Shown here one piece after another: positions 32,233 through 40,972 of a DNA stretch of 44,140 nucleotides. A program made the translations under genes and the position numbers. Position 1 is the stretch's first letter. Each line of letters opens with the position of its first letter. This DNA is from Streptomyces caniscabiei (GTDB lineage: Bacteria; Actinomycetota; Actinomycetes; Streptomycetales; Streptomycetaceae). Under the pieces are notes generated by a model. It had not been told where the DNA came from. It ran no database searches and worked only from the letters and a program-made list of their open reading frames with translations. Location of the stretch: the NCBI RefSeq assembly GCF_014930365.1, contig NZ_JABXWI010000037.1, positions 1 to 44,140 of the forward strand, written 5' to 3'.

Positions 32233-32750
32233 TGTCTGCGCCGAACGGACGCTCACCCGGCGCCGATGAACTCGTGGAACGCGTCGACGCTCAGGACCGT
32301 GTGGTGGGGGTGGTCGGCCGGTGGGAGGCCGTCGGGGAGGGCTGGCTTCATCGAGTTGCTTCGGTGGTGTGCCGTGATGGACAAGGCCGCTTTCTCGTCC
32401 ATCGGCGTGCCGAGCAGCTGTCCCGTTTCCCGGGGCATCACGAACTCGGGGTCGGGGGCGCCGTAGGAGTCGGCGAGTCCTATGAGGAGGCAGCCGCACG
32501 CGAGCTCAGCGAGGAGCTGGGGTCGTCGGCAACGGTGCGCCTGCGGTGCAAGTTCCTCAACCGGGGCGGGCTCAGCCCTCACTGGCTCGGGGTGTGCGAT
32601 GCCGTGCTTTCGGAGGTCGTCGCCCCCGATCCGGGTGAGGTGGCCTGGTACGGGTGGCTGACCGAGTCCGAACTGCGGCGGGCTCTGCGGCAGTGGACGT
32701 TCACTCCCGATAGCCAGGAGATTTTCGGTCGCTATCTCGCTTGTCTTTGA
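32232..32750 (+). CDS. Nudix hydrolase
   Basis: A 172-residue Nudix protein. The Nudix box is GGAVGVGESYEEAAARELSEELG (residues about 75-97), fitting GX5EX7REUXEEXGU. The upstream segment ELVERVDAQDRVVGVVGRWEAVGEGWLHR with later FLVHRRAEQLSRFPG is that of the IDI-like/YfcD subgroup. These hydrolyse nucleoside diphosphate derivatives linked to another group; the substrate is unknown. Start overlaps the DUF4259 stop by 1 nt. The pair may form a small two-gene unit. No terminator is evident downstream. Confidence 0.88.
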   Translation: MSAPNGRSPGADELVERVDAQDRVVGVVGRWEAVGEGWLHRVASVVCRDGQGRFLVHRRAEQLSRFPGHHELGVGGAVGVGESYEEAAARELSEELGSSATVRLRCKFLNRGGLSPHWLGVCDAVLSEVVAPDPGEVAWYGWLTESELRRALRQWTFTPDSQEIFGRYLACL

Positions 32751-32981
32751 CCGAGGGCAACGGCGCGCCTGTCCTTTCGGAGGATGCGGCCCCCTACTCC
32801 GGTACCGGTCGGCCCGGCCCTTTTCACTTCCTCGGTGCCATGCTCCTCCCGTACCGGATCACTAGCCTGGACATGCGCCACAGGGCACCTCGGGCGGGTC
32901 CGGCAGGAGCAGGGTGTCGCGTCGTGTGGCCGCCCCTCGAAGCGGCGAGCCCGGCGCGCCCTCCCACCGAACGGAGCTGTC

Positions 32982-33911
32982 ATGTCCCTCCTGGCCCGGC
33001 CCGCGCTGGCCTCCCCCGCCGCCAAAGTGATGCAGCGTCTGAATGCCCTGCTGGCGGACCGCCATGTCGCGTCCTCCCTCCACAAGCGTTATCCGGAGTA
33101 CCCCAGGAACACCCGTGAGCTGACCGTTCCGACCTCCGTCGCCCCGGCCCGCGCGGTCGTGTACGTCCCCGACCGTCCCGCCGACGCACCCCTGCCGCCG
33201 GTCCATGTGAACTTCCACGGCGGCGGCTTCGTCCTGCCGCCCGTCGAGCTGGACGATCCGCTGTGCCGTTTCCTCGCGGCCGAAGCGGGTGTGGTGGTGG
33301 TCAACGTGGACTACGTCGTCGCGCCGCAGCACCCGTTTCCCGCGCCGCCCCTCCAGGCGTACGAGGTGGTCGAGTGGGTGGCCGGGCACGGCGCCGAACA
33401 CGGCTGGGACGGCGGCCTCCTCACCGTGGGCGGCCAGAGTGCCGGCGGGGCCCTCGCGGCGGCGGTGGCCCGTCAGGCGCTGGAGAAGCGAGGTCCCTCC
33501 ATCGCTCTGCAGATCCTGCACTATCCCCCGCTGGACCTCGTCACCGATGCCCGCGACAAGCGCTCGGTCATCGCCAAGCCGTTGCTGAGGCCGTGGATGG
33601 CGGACATCTTCGACACCTCCTACGTGCCGGACCCGGCCATGCGCGGCGATCGTCTGGTCTCCCCCGCCCACCCCTCCGACACGGCCGACCTGACCGGTAT
33701 CGCCCCTGCCCTCGTCATCACGCCGGAGCACGACCTCCTCCATGCCGAGGGCCTGCGCTACGCCGAGCGGCTGCGCGCCGCCGGAGCGCTTCGCGACCGG
33801 CGTGACGTGCCGGGCGCCGACCACGGCTACGACCAGAACGACGCCGAGACGGCCAGAGACGTCTACGGCCTGATGGCCCAGCACCTGCGTCGAGCCGTTC
33901 GCCCCGACTGA
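32982..33911 (+). CDS. Hormone-sensitive-lipase-family esterase (alpha/beta-hydrolase)
   Basis: A 309-residue cytoplasmic esterase of the HSL (bacterial family IV) type. The oxyanion motif is VHVNFHGGGFVLP, the nucleophile elbow GGQSAGGAL, the acid Asp in TPEHDLLHAEGLRYAERLRAAG and the base His in PGADHGYDQ. There is no signal peptide. The open frame starts earlier (32784), but ATG 32982 follows GGAGCTGTC and matches the family N-terminus. The substrate is probably a short-chain ester. It is monocistronic, and a stem-loop at 33917-33958 follows directly. Confidence 0.88.
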   Translation: MSLLARPALASPAAKVMQRLNALLADRHVASSLHKRYPEYPRNTRELTVPTSVAPARAVVYVPDRPADAPLPPVHVNFHGGGFVLPPVELDDPLCRFLAAEAGVVVVNVDYVVAPQHPFPAPPLQAYEVVEWVAGHGAEHGWDGGLLTVGGQSAGGALAAAVARQALEKRGPSIALQILHYPPLDLVTDARDKRSVIAKPLLRPWMADIFDTSYVPDPAMRGDRLVSPAHPSDTADLTGIAPALVITPEHDLLHAEGLRYAERLRAAGALRDRRDVPGADHGYDQNDAETARDVYGLMAQHLRRAVRPD

Positions 33912-33916
33912 TCGCG

Positions 33917-33958
33917 TGACGCCCGCCCCGGAATCGACGAGCGGGGCGGCCGGCGTCA
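33917..33958. terminator. Bidirectional stem-loop between convergent esterase and AI-2E genes
   Basis: TGACGCC plus CGCCCCG on the left (33917-33930) pair with CGGGGCG and GGCGTCA on the right (33941-33958). A 3-nt bulge interrupts the right arm, and the loop is about 10 nt. The right arm overlaps the stop codon of the minus-strand transporter gene. GC-rich stems without a U-run are usual for actinomycete terminators. Confidence 0.7.
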
Positions 33959-35167
33959 GCTGTCGTGTCGCAACGGTGCGCCCGTGCCCTCGTACCGGCC
34001 CCGCAGTTCCGACATGACACCGAACACGGCCGCGGTCATGGGCACGGACAGGAGCATGCCGAGGACGCCGGCGACCGAGGCGCCGGCGGTGATCGCCAGC
34101 AGGATCACCGCGGGGTGCATCTGCAGTGTGCGGCTCTGGATCATCGGCTGGAGCACGTTGCCTTCGAGGAGCTGCACCACGAAGACGATGGCGAGGACCC
34201 ACAGCGCTGTCCCGAGGCCACCGTCGGCGAAGGCGACCAGGACCGCGACCGTGCCGGACAGGAGCGCGCCCAGGTACGGGATGTAGGCGCCGATGAAGAC
34301 CAGTGCCCCGAGGCCCACCGCGCCCGGTACGTCCAGGACGAGCAGGCCCACGGTGATGCACACGGCGTCGATGAAGGCGACGATCGTGGTGCCGCGCATG
34401 AAGCCCTCGATCGCCCGGAAGGCGCGGCGGGCCATGACTTCCAACGTCCCACCGGAGCCGCGCGGGGCGAGCGAGTGGAGCGCGGCGACGGCCCGGTCGG
34501 AGTCGCGCAGGAAGAAGAACATGAGCAGGATCGCGAGCGTTCCGGTCGCGGCCATCTCGACGATCACGCTCACACCGCTCAGCAAGCCGGACACGGCGGT
34601 GCCGCCGAACTTCGACAGCAGGCCCTTCGCGTTCGCGGCGAGATCGTCGAGGGAGGCCCCCGCCGGTTCGAACCTCTCCTCGATCGACGCGGCCGCGTCG
34701 CGCAGCGAGGAGATGATCTGGTCGCCCGTGTCGATGAGGGCGGTGACCACGATGTACGCCGCCCCGCCCATGACCACGACCACGGCGGCGCAGGTCAGCC
34801 CGGCGGCCAGCGACTTGTTGATCCTCATCGCGACGAGCCGGCGGTAGAGCGGCCCGAGCAGCGCCGCGCCGAGCAGGGCGAACAGAACCGGCGTCACGAC
34901 GGTCTCGAACGTGACGCAGAACCACACCACCACGGAGACGACTCCACTGACGAGGAGTATCAGCGCGCTCCCCACGGCCACGCGGCGGGCGATCCCGGAG
35001 AGCGCGTCGTGCCGGGGATCAGCGCCGGACCGGTCGCTCCGCCCCGGTCGGTCGGCCGGCGTGCCCGTGGTCCTGAGCACCGGACGCGTCCGGTGTGTCG
35101 GCCCGCGCCGTCGGCTCTTTCCCGGGCCGGGACGGACTCCGTCATGTGCTTCGATGCGCGTGCTCAT
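33956..35167 (-). CDS. AI-2E family transporter (PerM/TqsA-like membrane protein)
   Basis: A 403-residue polytopic membrane protein with about eight hydrophobic helices. A basic, Pro-rich cytoplasmic N-terminus (about 55 residues) precedes the first helix (VAVGSALILLVSGVVSVVVWFCV). The family core is visible in PVLFALLGAALLGPLYRRLV, GFMRGTTIVAFIDAVCITVGLLVLDVPGAVGLGALVFIGAYIPYLGALLSG and LQMHPAVILLAITAGASVAGVLGMLLSVP. The soluble coiled region between (about 140-195) is the usual AI-2E extramembrane loop. Family members export signals or antiport ions; the cargo here is not known. Transcribed in the same direction as the two-component genes behind it, after a 90-nt gap from the response regulator. 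Confidence 0.88.
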   Translation of the reverse strand: MSTRIEAHDGVRPGPGKSRRRGPTHRTRPVLRTTGTPADRPGRSDRSGADPRHDALSGIARRVAVGSALILLVSGVVSVVVWFCVTFETVVTPVLFALLGAALLGPLYRRLVAMRINKSLAAGLTCAAVVVVMGGAAYIVVTALIDTGDQIISSLRDAAASIEERFEPAGASLDDLAANAKGLLSKFGGTAVSGLLSGVSVIVEMAATGTLAILLMFFFLRDSDRAVAALHSLAPRGSGGTLEVMARRAFRAIEGFMRGTTIVAFIDAVCITVGLLVLDVPGAVGLGALVFIGAYIPYLGALLSGTVAVLVAFADGGLGTALWVLAIVFVVQLLEGNVLQPMIQSRTLQMHPAVILLAITAGASVAGVLGMLLSVPMTAAVFGVMSELRGRYEGTGAPLRHDS

Positions 35168-35257
35168 GTGCTCGTCTCCGCTCGCGGGTGGCCGCCGCCG
35201 GCGACCACCGCCCGTGTGTGGCTCGGTGGCTGAGTGACCGTGTACCGCTCCGGCTGC

Positions 35258-35914
35258 TCAGGCCGGCCGTACGAGCCCCACGTCGTAGGCGAAGATGACC
35301 GCCTGGACCCGGTCCCGCGCACCGATCTTGGCGAGGATGCGGCTGACGTGGGACTTGACGGTGGTCTCGGCCAGATGCAGGCGTTCGGCGACCTCGGCGT
35401 TGCTGCAACCGCCGGCGACCGCGGTGAGCACCTCGATCTCGCGTTCGGTGAGGACCTCCAGTTGTCGCGTCTGCTCGGGGCTGTGGCCGGGCAGGCGCGT
35501 GGTGAAGGCGTCGATGAGTTTGCGGGTCAGGCCCGGTGAGATGACGGCGTCCCCGGCCGCCACCGCCCGGATTCCGGCGAGGAGTTCCTCGGGCAGGGCG
35601 TCCTTGAGGAGGAAGCCGCTGGCTCCGGCGCGCAGGGCGTCGTAGGCGTACTCGTCGAGGTCGAAGGTGGTCATGACCAGCACGCGGGAGCGGCCACCGG
35701 AGGTGACGATGCGTCGGGTCGCCTCGATGCCGTCCATGCCGGGCATGCGGACGTCCATCAGGACGACGTCCGGGTGGAGTTCGGCCGTCATGCGGACCGC
35801 TTCGGCGCCGTGCGTGGACTCGCCGACGACGGTCAGGTCGGGGTGCTGTTCCATGAGCATGCTGAAGCCGAGGCGTTGCAGGGCCTGGTCGTCGACGATG
35901 AGGACTGTGGTCAT
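35258..35914 (-). CDS. LuxR/NarL-type response regulator
   Basis: A 218-residue response regulator. The receiver domain (1-120) has the acidic pair DD at 8-9, phospho-acceptor Asp54 (VVLMDVRMPG), Thr in VMTTFD and Lys in GFLLKDA. The C-terminal LuxR helix-turn-helix (about 150-212) contains LTEREIEVLTAVAGGCSNAEVAERLHLAETTVKSHVSRIL. Its ATG overlaps the histidine kinase stop by 4 nt, so the pair is coupled. Regulated genes are probably adjacent: the AI-2E transporter downstream or the MMPL transporter upstream. Confidence 0.93.
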   Translation of the reverse strand: MTTVLIVDDQALQRLGFSMLMEQHPDLTVVGESTHGAEAVRMTAELHPDVVLMDVRMPGMDGIEATRRIVTSGGRSRVLVMTTFDLDEYAYDALRAGASGFLLKDALPEELLAGIRAVAAGDAVISPGLTRKLIDAFTTRLPGHSPEQTRQLEVLTEREIEVLTAVAGGCSNAEVAERLHLAETTVKSHVSRILAKIGARDRVQAVIFAYDVGLVRPA

Positions 35915-37242
35915 GCCGGGTTTCTCTCCGTGGGCGTGAGCGCGTGGGTGGGGGTCGGGGTGGGTGGGGCGAGGTGCAGTTCCGCTCGGACGCTCCAGCC
36001 GCCCCGGGAGTTCGGGCCGGCGGTCACGGTCCCCTGGTAGAGCGAGACGCGTTCGCGCATGCCGAGGAGGCCCTGTCCCCCGTCGTCGCGGGGGTGTCGG
36101 CGCGGGGCGCGGGGCGGGCCGCTGTCCTCGACGGCGACGCGTACGACGTGCGAGGTCGCCACGACAGCCACGTCGATCGTCGTGGCGAGCACCGCGTGCT
36201 TGAGGGTGTTGGTCAGTGCTTCCTGGACGATGCGGTACACGGTGAGCTGAAGTCCTGCAGGGAGTCCGGCGAGAGTTCCCTCGGTGCGCAGGGTCACGGT
36301 GGGGCCGGCGGTCCGGATCCGTTCCAGGAGGGCATCGAGGTCGGTCAGGCCGGGCTGTGGCGCCAGGGGGGTCTCGCGGGAGGCGGTGACGGTGTCGCGG
36401 AGGGTGCCGAGGAGCCGGCGGAGGTCCGCGAGGGCGCCGCGCCCGCTGTCGGCGATGATCCGCAGTGTCTCGGCGCCTCGCCGGGGCGCGGTCTCGGCCA
36501 ACCCGGCCGCGCCGTCGGCGAGACCGACGACGACGGCGAGGGTGTGGCCGAGGATGTCGTGCATCTCCCGCGAGATACGGGTGCGTTCCGCCGCCTCCGC
36601 GAGCCGGGCCCGCTGGTCCCGTTCCACCTCCAGCCGGACCGCCCGGTCCCGCAGTGCGGTGATGTACAGCCGTGCCACCCGGCCGCCCAGGCCCAGTCCT
36701 GCCATCGCGATCATGCTGAGCGTCAGCATGACGGCCAGGGCCAGGGCGGTGGTGATGCGCGCGAGCTGCACGTCGGAGGAGAAGGCGAGGACGGTGATCA
36801 GCGTCTGGGGCACGGCGATCGACACGGCCCAGGCCAGCGCGCGGGGGGTCGCGAAGCGGGCCAGGTTGTAGAGCATGATCAGCTGGGCGAGGAAGTGTGC
36901 GTGCGTGAGTACCCCGCACGCGGCCTCCGCCACGGAGAAGCCCGTGACGAGGGCGAACACCGGCACCGGACGGCTCTGGCGCCACAGCAGGGGGACGGTG
37001 ATTCCGGCCAGCAGGAGCAGCGGGACGGGGAGTGCGGGTCCGGAGGCGCTGTGATCCAGCAGGGGTTGGAGGCCGAGCGCGGCGCACAGGAGGGGTACCC
37101 CCCACCTCCTGATGCGGGGATGCGCCTGGTCCGCCCGCCCCACCGAGGTCAGCAGGGTCAGGAGCCGTACGACGGTGCGGTCCTCCGAACTGCCCAGCAG
37201 GGTACCGGGGTCGATGGGGTGGGCCTTCGATGCTGAGGTCAC
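35911..37242 (-). CDS. Sensor histidine kinase (HisKA_3, NarL-type partner)
   Basis: A 443-residue sensor kinase. Several hydrophobic helices fill residues about 48-190 (an integral-membrane sensor with no large outer loop). The dimerisation/phosphoacceptor helix reads ERTRISREMHDILGHTLAV with phospho-His228. The HATPase_c domain has YRIVQEALTNTLKHA (N box) and DDGGQGLLGMRERV (G box); the linker before it is Arg/Pro-rich. GTG start at 37242. It is cotranscribed with the response regulator. Having only membrane helices to sense with suggests a signal at the membrane, such as envelope damage or a hydrophobic compound, consistent with the neighbouring transporters. Confidence 0.92.
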   Translation of the reverse strand: MTSASKAHPIDPGTLLGSSEDRTVVRLLTLLTSVGRADQAHPRIRRWGVPLLCAALGLQPLLDHSASGPALPVPLLLLAGITVPLLWRQSRPVPVFALVTGFSVAEAACGVLTHAHFLAQLIMLYNLARFATPRALAWAVSIAVPQTLITVLAFSSDVQLARITTALALAVMLTLSMIAMAGLGLGGRVARLYITALRDRAVRLEVERDQRARLAEAAERTRISREMHDILGHTLAVVVGLADGAAGLAETAPRRGAETLRIIADSGRGALADLRRLLGTLRDTVTASRETPLAPQPGLTDLDALLERIRTAGPTVTLRTEGTLAGLPAGLQLTVYRIVQEALTNTLKHAVLATTIDVAVVATSHVVRVAVEDSGPPRAPRRHPRDDGGQGLLGMRERVSLYQGTVTAGPNSRGGWSVRAELHLAPPTPTPTHALTPTERNPA

Positions 37243-37269
37243 GGCGGGTGTCTCCGAGGTACCTGCGGA

Positions 37270-37308
37270 CCGTCCGTCGGCCCCACGGGGGTGAGGGCCG
37301 ACGGACGG
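37270..37308 (-). terminator. Perfect 14-bp stem-loop downstream of the MMPL gene
   Basis: CCGTCCGTCGGCCC (37270-37283) pairs perfectly with GGGCCGACGGACGG (37295-37308) across an 11-nt loop. It lies 67 nt beyond the MMPL stop and upstream of the histidine kinase start, so it most likely ends the MMPL transcript and isolates the two-component operon. Confidence 0.75.
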
Positions 37309-37374
37309 CGTCCGGAGCGGCGGCTCGCGCTGCGTGGGATCACGTGCGCCGGGCCGCCGCGAGCGGCGGGGTGG

Positions 37375-39633
37375 TCAGTCCTGGCCCCTGCGGGCGGGCG
37401 CGAGCGCCTTGTCCTGGGCGCCGGGGGGCTCCGCGTCGCCGCCCGGCTGTGTCGTGGTGGCCTGCCCGTCCAGGACGTGCCGCAACTTCTCGCCCTCGAC
37501 GTCGACATCGGGCAGGATCCGGTCCAGCCGGCGGGGCAGCGCCCAGGCCCGGCGACCCAGCAGGGCCATGACCGCGGGCACGATCGTCATACGGACGACG
37601 AAGGCGTCGAAGAGGACGGCCGACGCGAGCCCCAGACCGATCGACTTGATCAGCGCGGCGTCGGCGAGCAGGAAGCCGGCGAAGACGGAGATCATGATGA
37701 TCGCCGCGGCCGTCACCACGCGCGCGCCGTGCCGGAAGCCGGCGACCACCGCCTCGGTGGGCTCGGCGCCGTGGACGTACTCCTCCCGCATCCGGGTGAC
37801 GAGGAAGACCTGGTAGTCCATCGCGAGGCCGAAGACCACACCGATCATGAAGATCGGCATCACGCTCACGATGGGCCCGGTGGTGTCGACACCGAAGACG
37901 TCCTTGAGCCAGCCCCACTGGAACACCGCGACGAGGACGCCCAGCGTCGCCGTCACACTGAGCAGGAAGCCCAGGGTCGCCTTCACGGGCACCAGGACGG
38001 AGCGGAACACGAGCAGCAGCAGGATCACGGCCAGGCCGACGACCACCAGGAGGTAGGGCACGAGGGCGTCGCCGAGCTTGTCGGAGACGTCGATGTTCAG
38101 GGCGGTCGTGCCGGTGATCACGACCTCCGCGCCCGTGGCCTCCAGCACGGCCGGGGCGGTGGTGTCGCGGATCTCCCCGACGAGGTCCACCGTGTTCTGG
38201 CTGTTCGGGGAGCTCTTCGGGACGGCGCGGATGAGGGCCACGTCGCCCGAGGTGTTGAACACGGCCGGGCTCACGGAGGCGACGTCGGGCAGCTCGTCCA
38301 GCGCGGCGACGGTCTCCTCGGCCGCGGCCTTCGGGTCCTTGCTGTGCCGGGCGTCGACGACGACCGTGAGGGGGCCGTTGTAGCCCGGTCCGAATCCCTT
38401 GCTCAGGGTGTCGTAGGCGATCCGCTGTGTGCTGCCGGGAGGGGCGGTGCTGTCGTCGGGCATGCCCAGCTGCATGGCGAACGCGGGGACGGACAGCACA
38501 CCGAGGAGGGCGACCGAGGCGAGGAGCGCCCGCCAGGGGCGGCGGATGACGAGCCGCACCCAGCGCACCCCCATCGGCTCGCCCTCGCCGCGCTCCAGGG
38601 CCCGCATGCGCTTGGTCCGCAGGTTGCCGTTCATGATGCGTGTGCCGGCGAAGCCGAGGACCGCGGGCAGCAGGGTCAGCGCGACGACCACGGCCACGAC
38701 GACCGCGAACGCCGCCGCCAGGCCCAGGTCGGACAGCAGCCGGATGCCGACGACGCTGAGCCCCGCCAGCGCGATGACCACGGTCAGGCCGGCGAACACG
38801 ACCGCCGATCCGGCCGTGCCCAGGGCGCGTCCGCAGGCGTCCTCGGGTTCGTGGCCCGCCCGGATCTCGCCGCGGTAGCGGGAGACGATGAAGAGGGCGT
38901 AGTCGATGGCGACCGCCAGACCCAGCATCAGCGCGAGCGTCGACGCCGAGGAGCTCATGTCCCATATCGCGGTCGCGATGGTGATCGACAGGATCGCGAT
39001 GACGACGCCCAGGAGGGCGGTCAGGAGCGGCAGGCCGGCGGCGAGCAGCGAGCCGAAGGTGATCACCAGTGCCACGGCGGCCACCGCGATACCGATCAGC
39101 TCGGCGGCTTTCGCGCTCTCCTTCGCCTCGACGGCGTTGCCGCCCAGGCTGACCGCCAGGCCCGCCTTCTCGCCCTCGGCGGCGACGGCGTGCAGGGCGT
39201 CCCGCGCCTTCGCGGTGACATCGGCCTGGGCGACGCGGTACGTCACCTGGGCGTAGGTGATGGTGCCGTCCCGGCTGATCAGACGGTTGGCGTAGGGGTC
39301 GCTGACGTTCGCGACCTGGGGCGCCTTCTTCAGGTCGGCGATCAGGGACTCGACCTCGGTCCTGTGGGCGCCGGACGTCAACTGCTGCCCGTCGGGGGCC
39401 TCGAAGACGACCCGGGCGGTGGCGCCCGAGGCGGCGGCCTGGGGGAACTCCTTGTCGAGCAGGTCCAGCGCCTTCTGCGACTGGGTGCCGGGGATGGTGA
39501 ACTGGTCCGACGGCGTGCCGGACACACTCGCGGAGCCGATGCCGACGACCGCCAGGACGGCGATCCACAGCATCACCACGAGGCGGCGGCGCCTGAAGGC
39601 GAGCCGGCCGAGTCGGTAGAGGAAGGTGGCCAC
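37375..39633 (-). CDS. MMPL-family RND transporter
   Basis: A 752-residue RND-type membrane transporter of the MMPL family with two repeated halves. Each half has an outer loop domain after the first helix, then a bundle of helices. In the first half LMLGLAVAIDYALFIVSRYRGEIRAGHE is visible, and in the second VVFGLAMDYQVFLVTRMREEY; these conserved xDYxxF/V...R(Y/M)RE(E/Y) motifs mark the proton-relay transmembrane segments. A GTG at 39633 starts MATFLYRLGRLAFRRRR with GGGAG upstream. The C-terminus is a short polar tail. Actinobacterial members export lipids, siderophores or drugs; no lipid-synthesis gene is adjacent, so the cargo is open. Confidence 0.92.
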   Translation of the reverse strand: MATFLYRLGRLAFRRRRLVVMLWIAVLAVVGIGSASVSGTPSDQFTIPGTQSQKALDLLDKEFPQAAASGATARVVFEAPDGQQLTSGAHRTEVESLIADLKKAPQVANVSDPYANRLISRDGTITYAQVTYRVAQADVTAKARDALHAVAAEGEKAGLAVSLGGNAVEAKESAKAAELIGIAVAAVALVITFGSLLAAGLPLLTALLGVVIAILSITIATAIWDMSSSASTLALMLGLAVAIDYALFIVSRYRGEIRAGHEPEDACGRALGTAGSAVVFAGLTVVIALAGLSVVGIRLLSDLGLAAAFAVVVAVVVALTLLPAVLGFAGTRIMNGNLRTKRMRALERGEGEPMGVRWVRLVIRRPWRALLASVALLGVLSVPAFAMQLGMPDDSTAPPGSTQRIAYDTLSKGFGPGYNGPLTVVVDARHSKDPKAAAEETVAALDELPDVASVSPAVFNTSGDVALIRAVPKSSPNSQNTVDLVGEIRDTTAPAVLEATGAEVVITGTTALNIDVSDKLGDALVPYLLVVVGLAVILLLLVFRSVLVPVKATLGFLLSVTATLGVLVAVFQWGWLKDVFGVDTTGPIVSVMPIFMIGVVFGLAMDYQVFLVTRMREEYVHGAEPTEAVVAGFRHGARVVTAAAIIMISVFAGFLLADAALIKSIGLGLASAVLFDAFVVRMTIVPAVMALLGRRAWALPRRLDRILPDVDVEGEKLRHVLDGQATTTQPGGDAEPPGAQDKALAPARRGQD

Positions 39634-40044
39634 AGAGGTACTCCCACCTGGGAAACTACGGGACGGATGACGAGAACTGGGTGGGTCTGCGTGACCCGTC
39701 CATCAAGCTAGGCGCGCAATCGCGGCCGCCTACGGCACCGGGGAAGCGAATACGGCGCCGCCGCCTCCTCCTCCGGTACTGGTCGGCCTCCTCCCGAAGC
39801 ACGCATGGCCCGGTACGTCAGCGGGGTCGGCCATGTCGCACCGGGCCGGGTGCGGGCGGCGGGGTGGGGGAGAATCGCCGAGAGACCGGAGGTCCTCGGC
39901 CTCGGGGAGGAGGGACGGTAGTACTCCCGTACTAGACGACGCGTCCCGCTTCACTTCCGAAGTACCGGGAGGTGCCTGGAAGACCACTCCAGGGTTGTCC
40001 CAGGAGCCTCGCCCTCGACGTCGATCCGCAACAGAAGGAATCCC
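39634..40044. other. Divergent intergenic region between MMPL and PfpI-like genes
   Basis: This 411-nt gap has no convincing gene. It must carry the promoters of both divergent genes. Two palindromic elements stand out on the PfpI side: a 16-bp site at 39919-39934, listed separately, and an 11-nt ACTTC-C-GAAGT at 39953-39963. The ribosome site for the plus-strand gene (GAAGGA) lies at 40031-40036. Confidence 0.55.
39919..39934. promoter_or_regulatory. Perfect inverted repeat upstream of the PfpI-like gene
   Basis: TAGTAC-TCCC-GTACTA is a perfect 6-bp inverted repeat with a 4-nt spacer, 111 nt before the ATG at 40045. A second palindrome (39953-39963) follows at about two helical turns. Together they look like an operator for a dimeric regulator, which is not encoded in the immediate neighbourhood. 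Confidence 0.5.
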
Positions 40045-40740
40045 ATGCCCCGCACGAACCGCATCCTTGTCATCGTCACCAGCGTCGGCGAGTACGAGAC
40101 GGTCGGATACCGCACCGGTCTCTGGCTGGGCGAGCTGACGCATTTCTACGACGTCGCCGAACAGGCCGGGTTCGAGGTCACCATCGCCGGCATCGACGGG
40201 GGGCCCGTGCCGCTCGACCCGGAAAGCCTCTCCCACGCGGTCCTCGACGACCTCGGCACCGACAAGCGGTACGCCGACCGCTCGTTCATGGACAAGCTCA
40301 GGGACACCGTGGCCGTGTCCGACGTCCAGGTCGACGACTACGACGCCATCTACCTCACCGGCGGCCACGGCGTGATGTTCGACTTCCACCAGAGTGAGGC
40401 GCTGGAGACGCTCATCGCCCGCTTCTACGAGTCCGGCCGGATCGTCTCGGCCGTCTGCCACGGCCCGTGCGGTCTGCTCGACGTCACGTTGAGCAGCGGC
40501 GAGCCGCTGGTGAAGGGCCGGAACGTCACCGGCTTCTCCTGGCGCGAGGAGGAACTCGCCCAGCGGGCGCAGGCCGTCCCGTACAGCCTGGAGGACCGGC
40601 TCAAGGAACTCGGCGCGTCGTACAGCCTCGCGGAGAAGCCGTTCGACGTCCATGTCGTCGAGGACGGCCGTCTCATCACGGGCCAGAACCCCAGCAGTGC
40701 CAAGGCCGTCGCGGAGGCGGTGGTCCGCCGACTGGCCTGA
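40045..40740 (+). CDS. DJ-1/PfpI superfamily protein (Hsp31-like, type 1 glutamine amidotransferase fold)
   Basis: A 231-residue DJ-1/PfpI-fold protein. The nucleophile elbow is SAVCHGPCGLLDV, giving Cys138-His139; the conserved Glu30 lies in GLWLGELTHFYDVAEQAGFEV. AIYLTGGHGVMFDF is the family strand before the elbow. The WLGE motif and the extended cap match the Hsp31 / glyoxalase III-like subgroup. That group degrades methylglyoxal or acts as a chaperone. It stands alone, divergent from the MMPL transporter, behind two palindromes that suggest inducible control. The biochemical role is not proven. Confidence 0.88.
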   Translation: MPRTNRILVIVTSVGEYETVGYRTGLWLGELTHFYDVAEQAGFEVTIAGIDGGPVPLDPESLSHAVLDDLGTDKRYADRSFMDKLRDTVAVSDVQVDDYDAIYLTGGHGVMFDFHQSEALETLIARFYESGRIVSAVCHGPCGLLDVTLSSGEPLVKGRNVTGFSWREEELAQRAQAVPYSLEDRLKELGASYSLAEKPFDVHVVEDGRLITGQNPSSAKAVAEAVVRRLA

Positions 40741-40972
40741 GATCGGGCCCGGGTTCGACGCGATTCGCTGCCGGACGACGCCGCCGAAGCCGAGCCGTGG
40801 TGCGGCCCGGCGCGGCGCCGTCCCGCACCGGCGTCGGTCGGAGGCTCGGACAGGGCGAGCAACTGGCCTGGCACCGTGGGTGGTTGCCTCGGGTTCACTC
40901 ATCTCCGGCCGCCGGTGCGGTGGTCGCTGACGGCTTCCGCGGCAGCGCCTGCTCGGGGCTTAGCATCCGCGT

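Noticed and set aside
32862..34925. A 687-codon minus-strand frame spanning the HSL-type esterase and AI-2E genes
   Set aside because: The frame is antisense to one gene and out of frame with the other; no domain pattern is present.
39638..39645. GTACTCCC upstream of the MMPL gene, the same 8-mer as in the 39919-39934 palindrome
   Set aside because: On the minus strand this is the GGGAG ribosome site of the MMPL gene, and the inverted partner is absent, so a shared operator is not supported.
37291..39711. An 806-codon plus-strand and a 742-codon minus-strand frame over the MMPL gene
   Set aside because: Both are out-of-frame with the MMPL coding sequence, whose transmembrane motifs and two-fold repeat are clear in its own frame.
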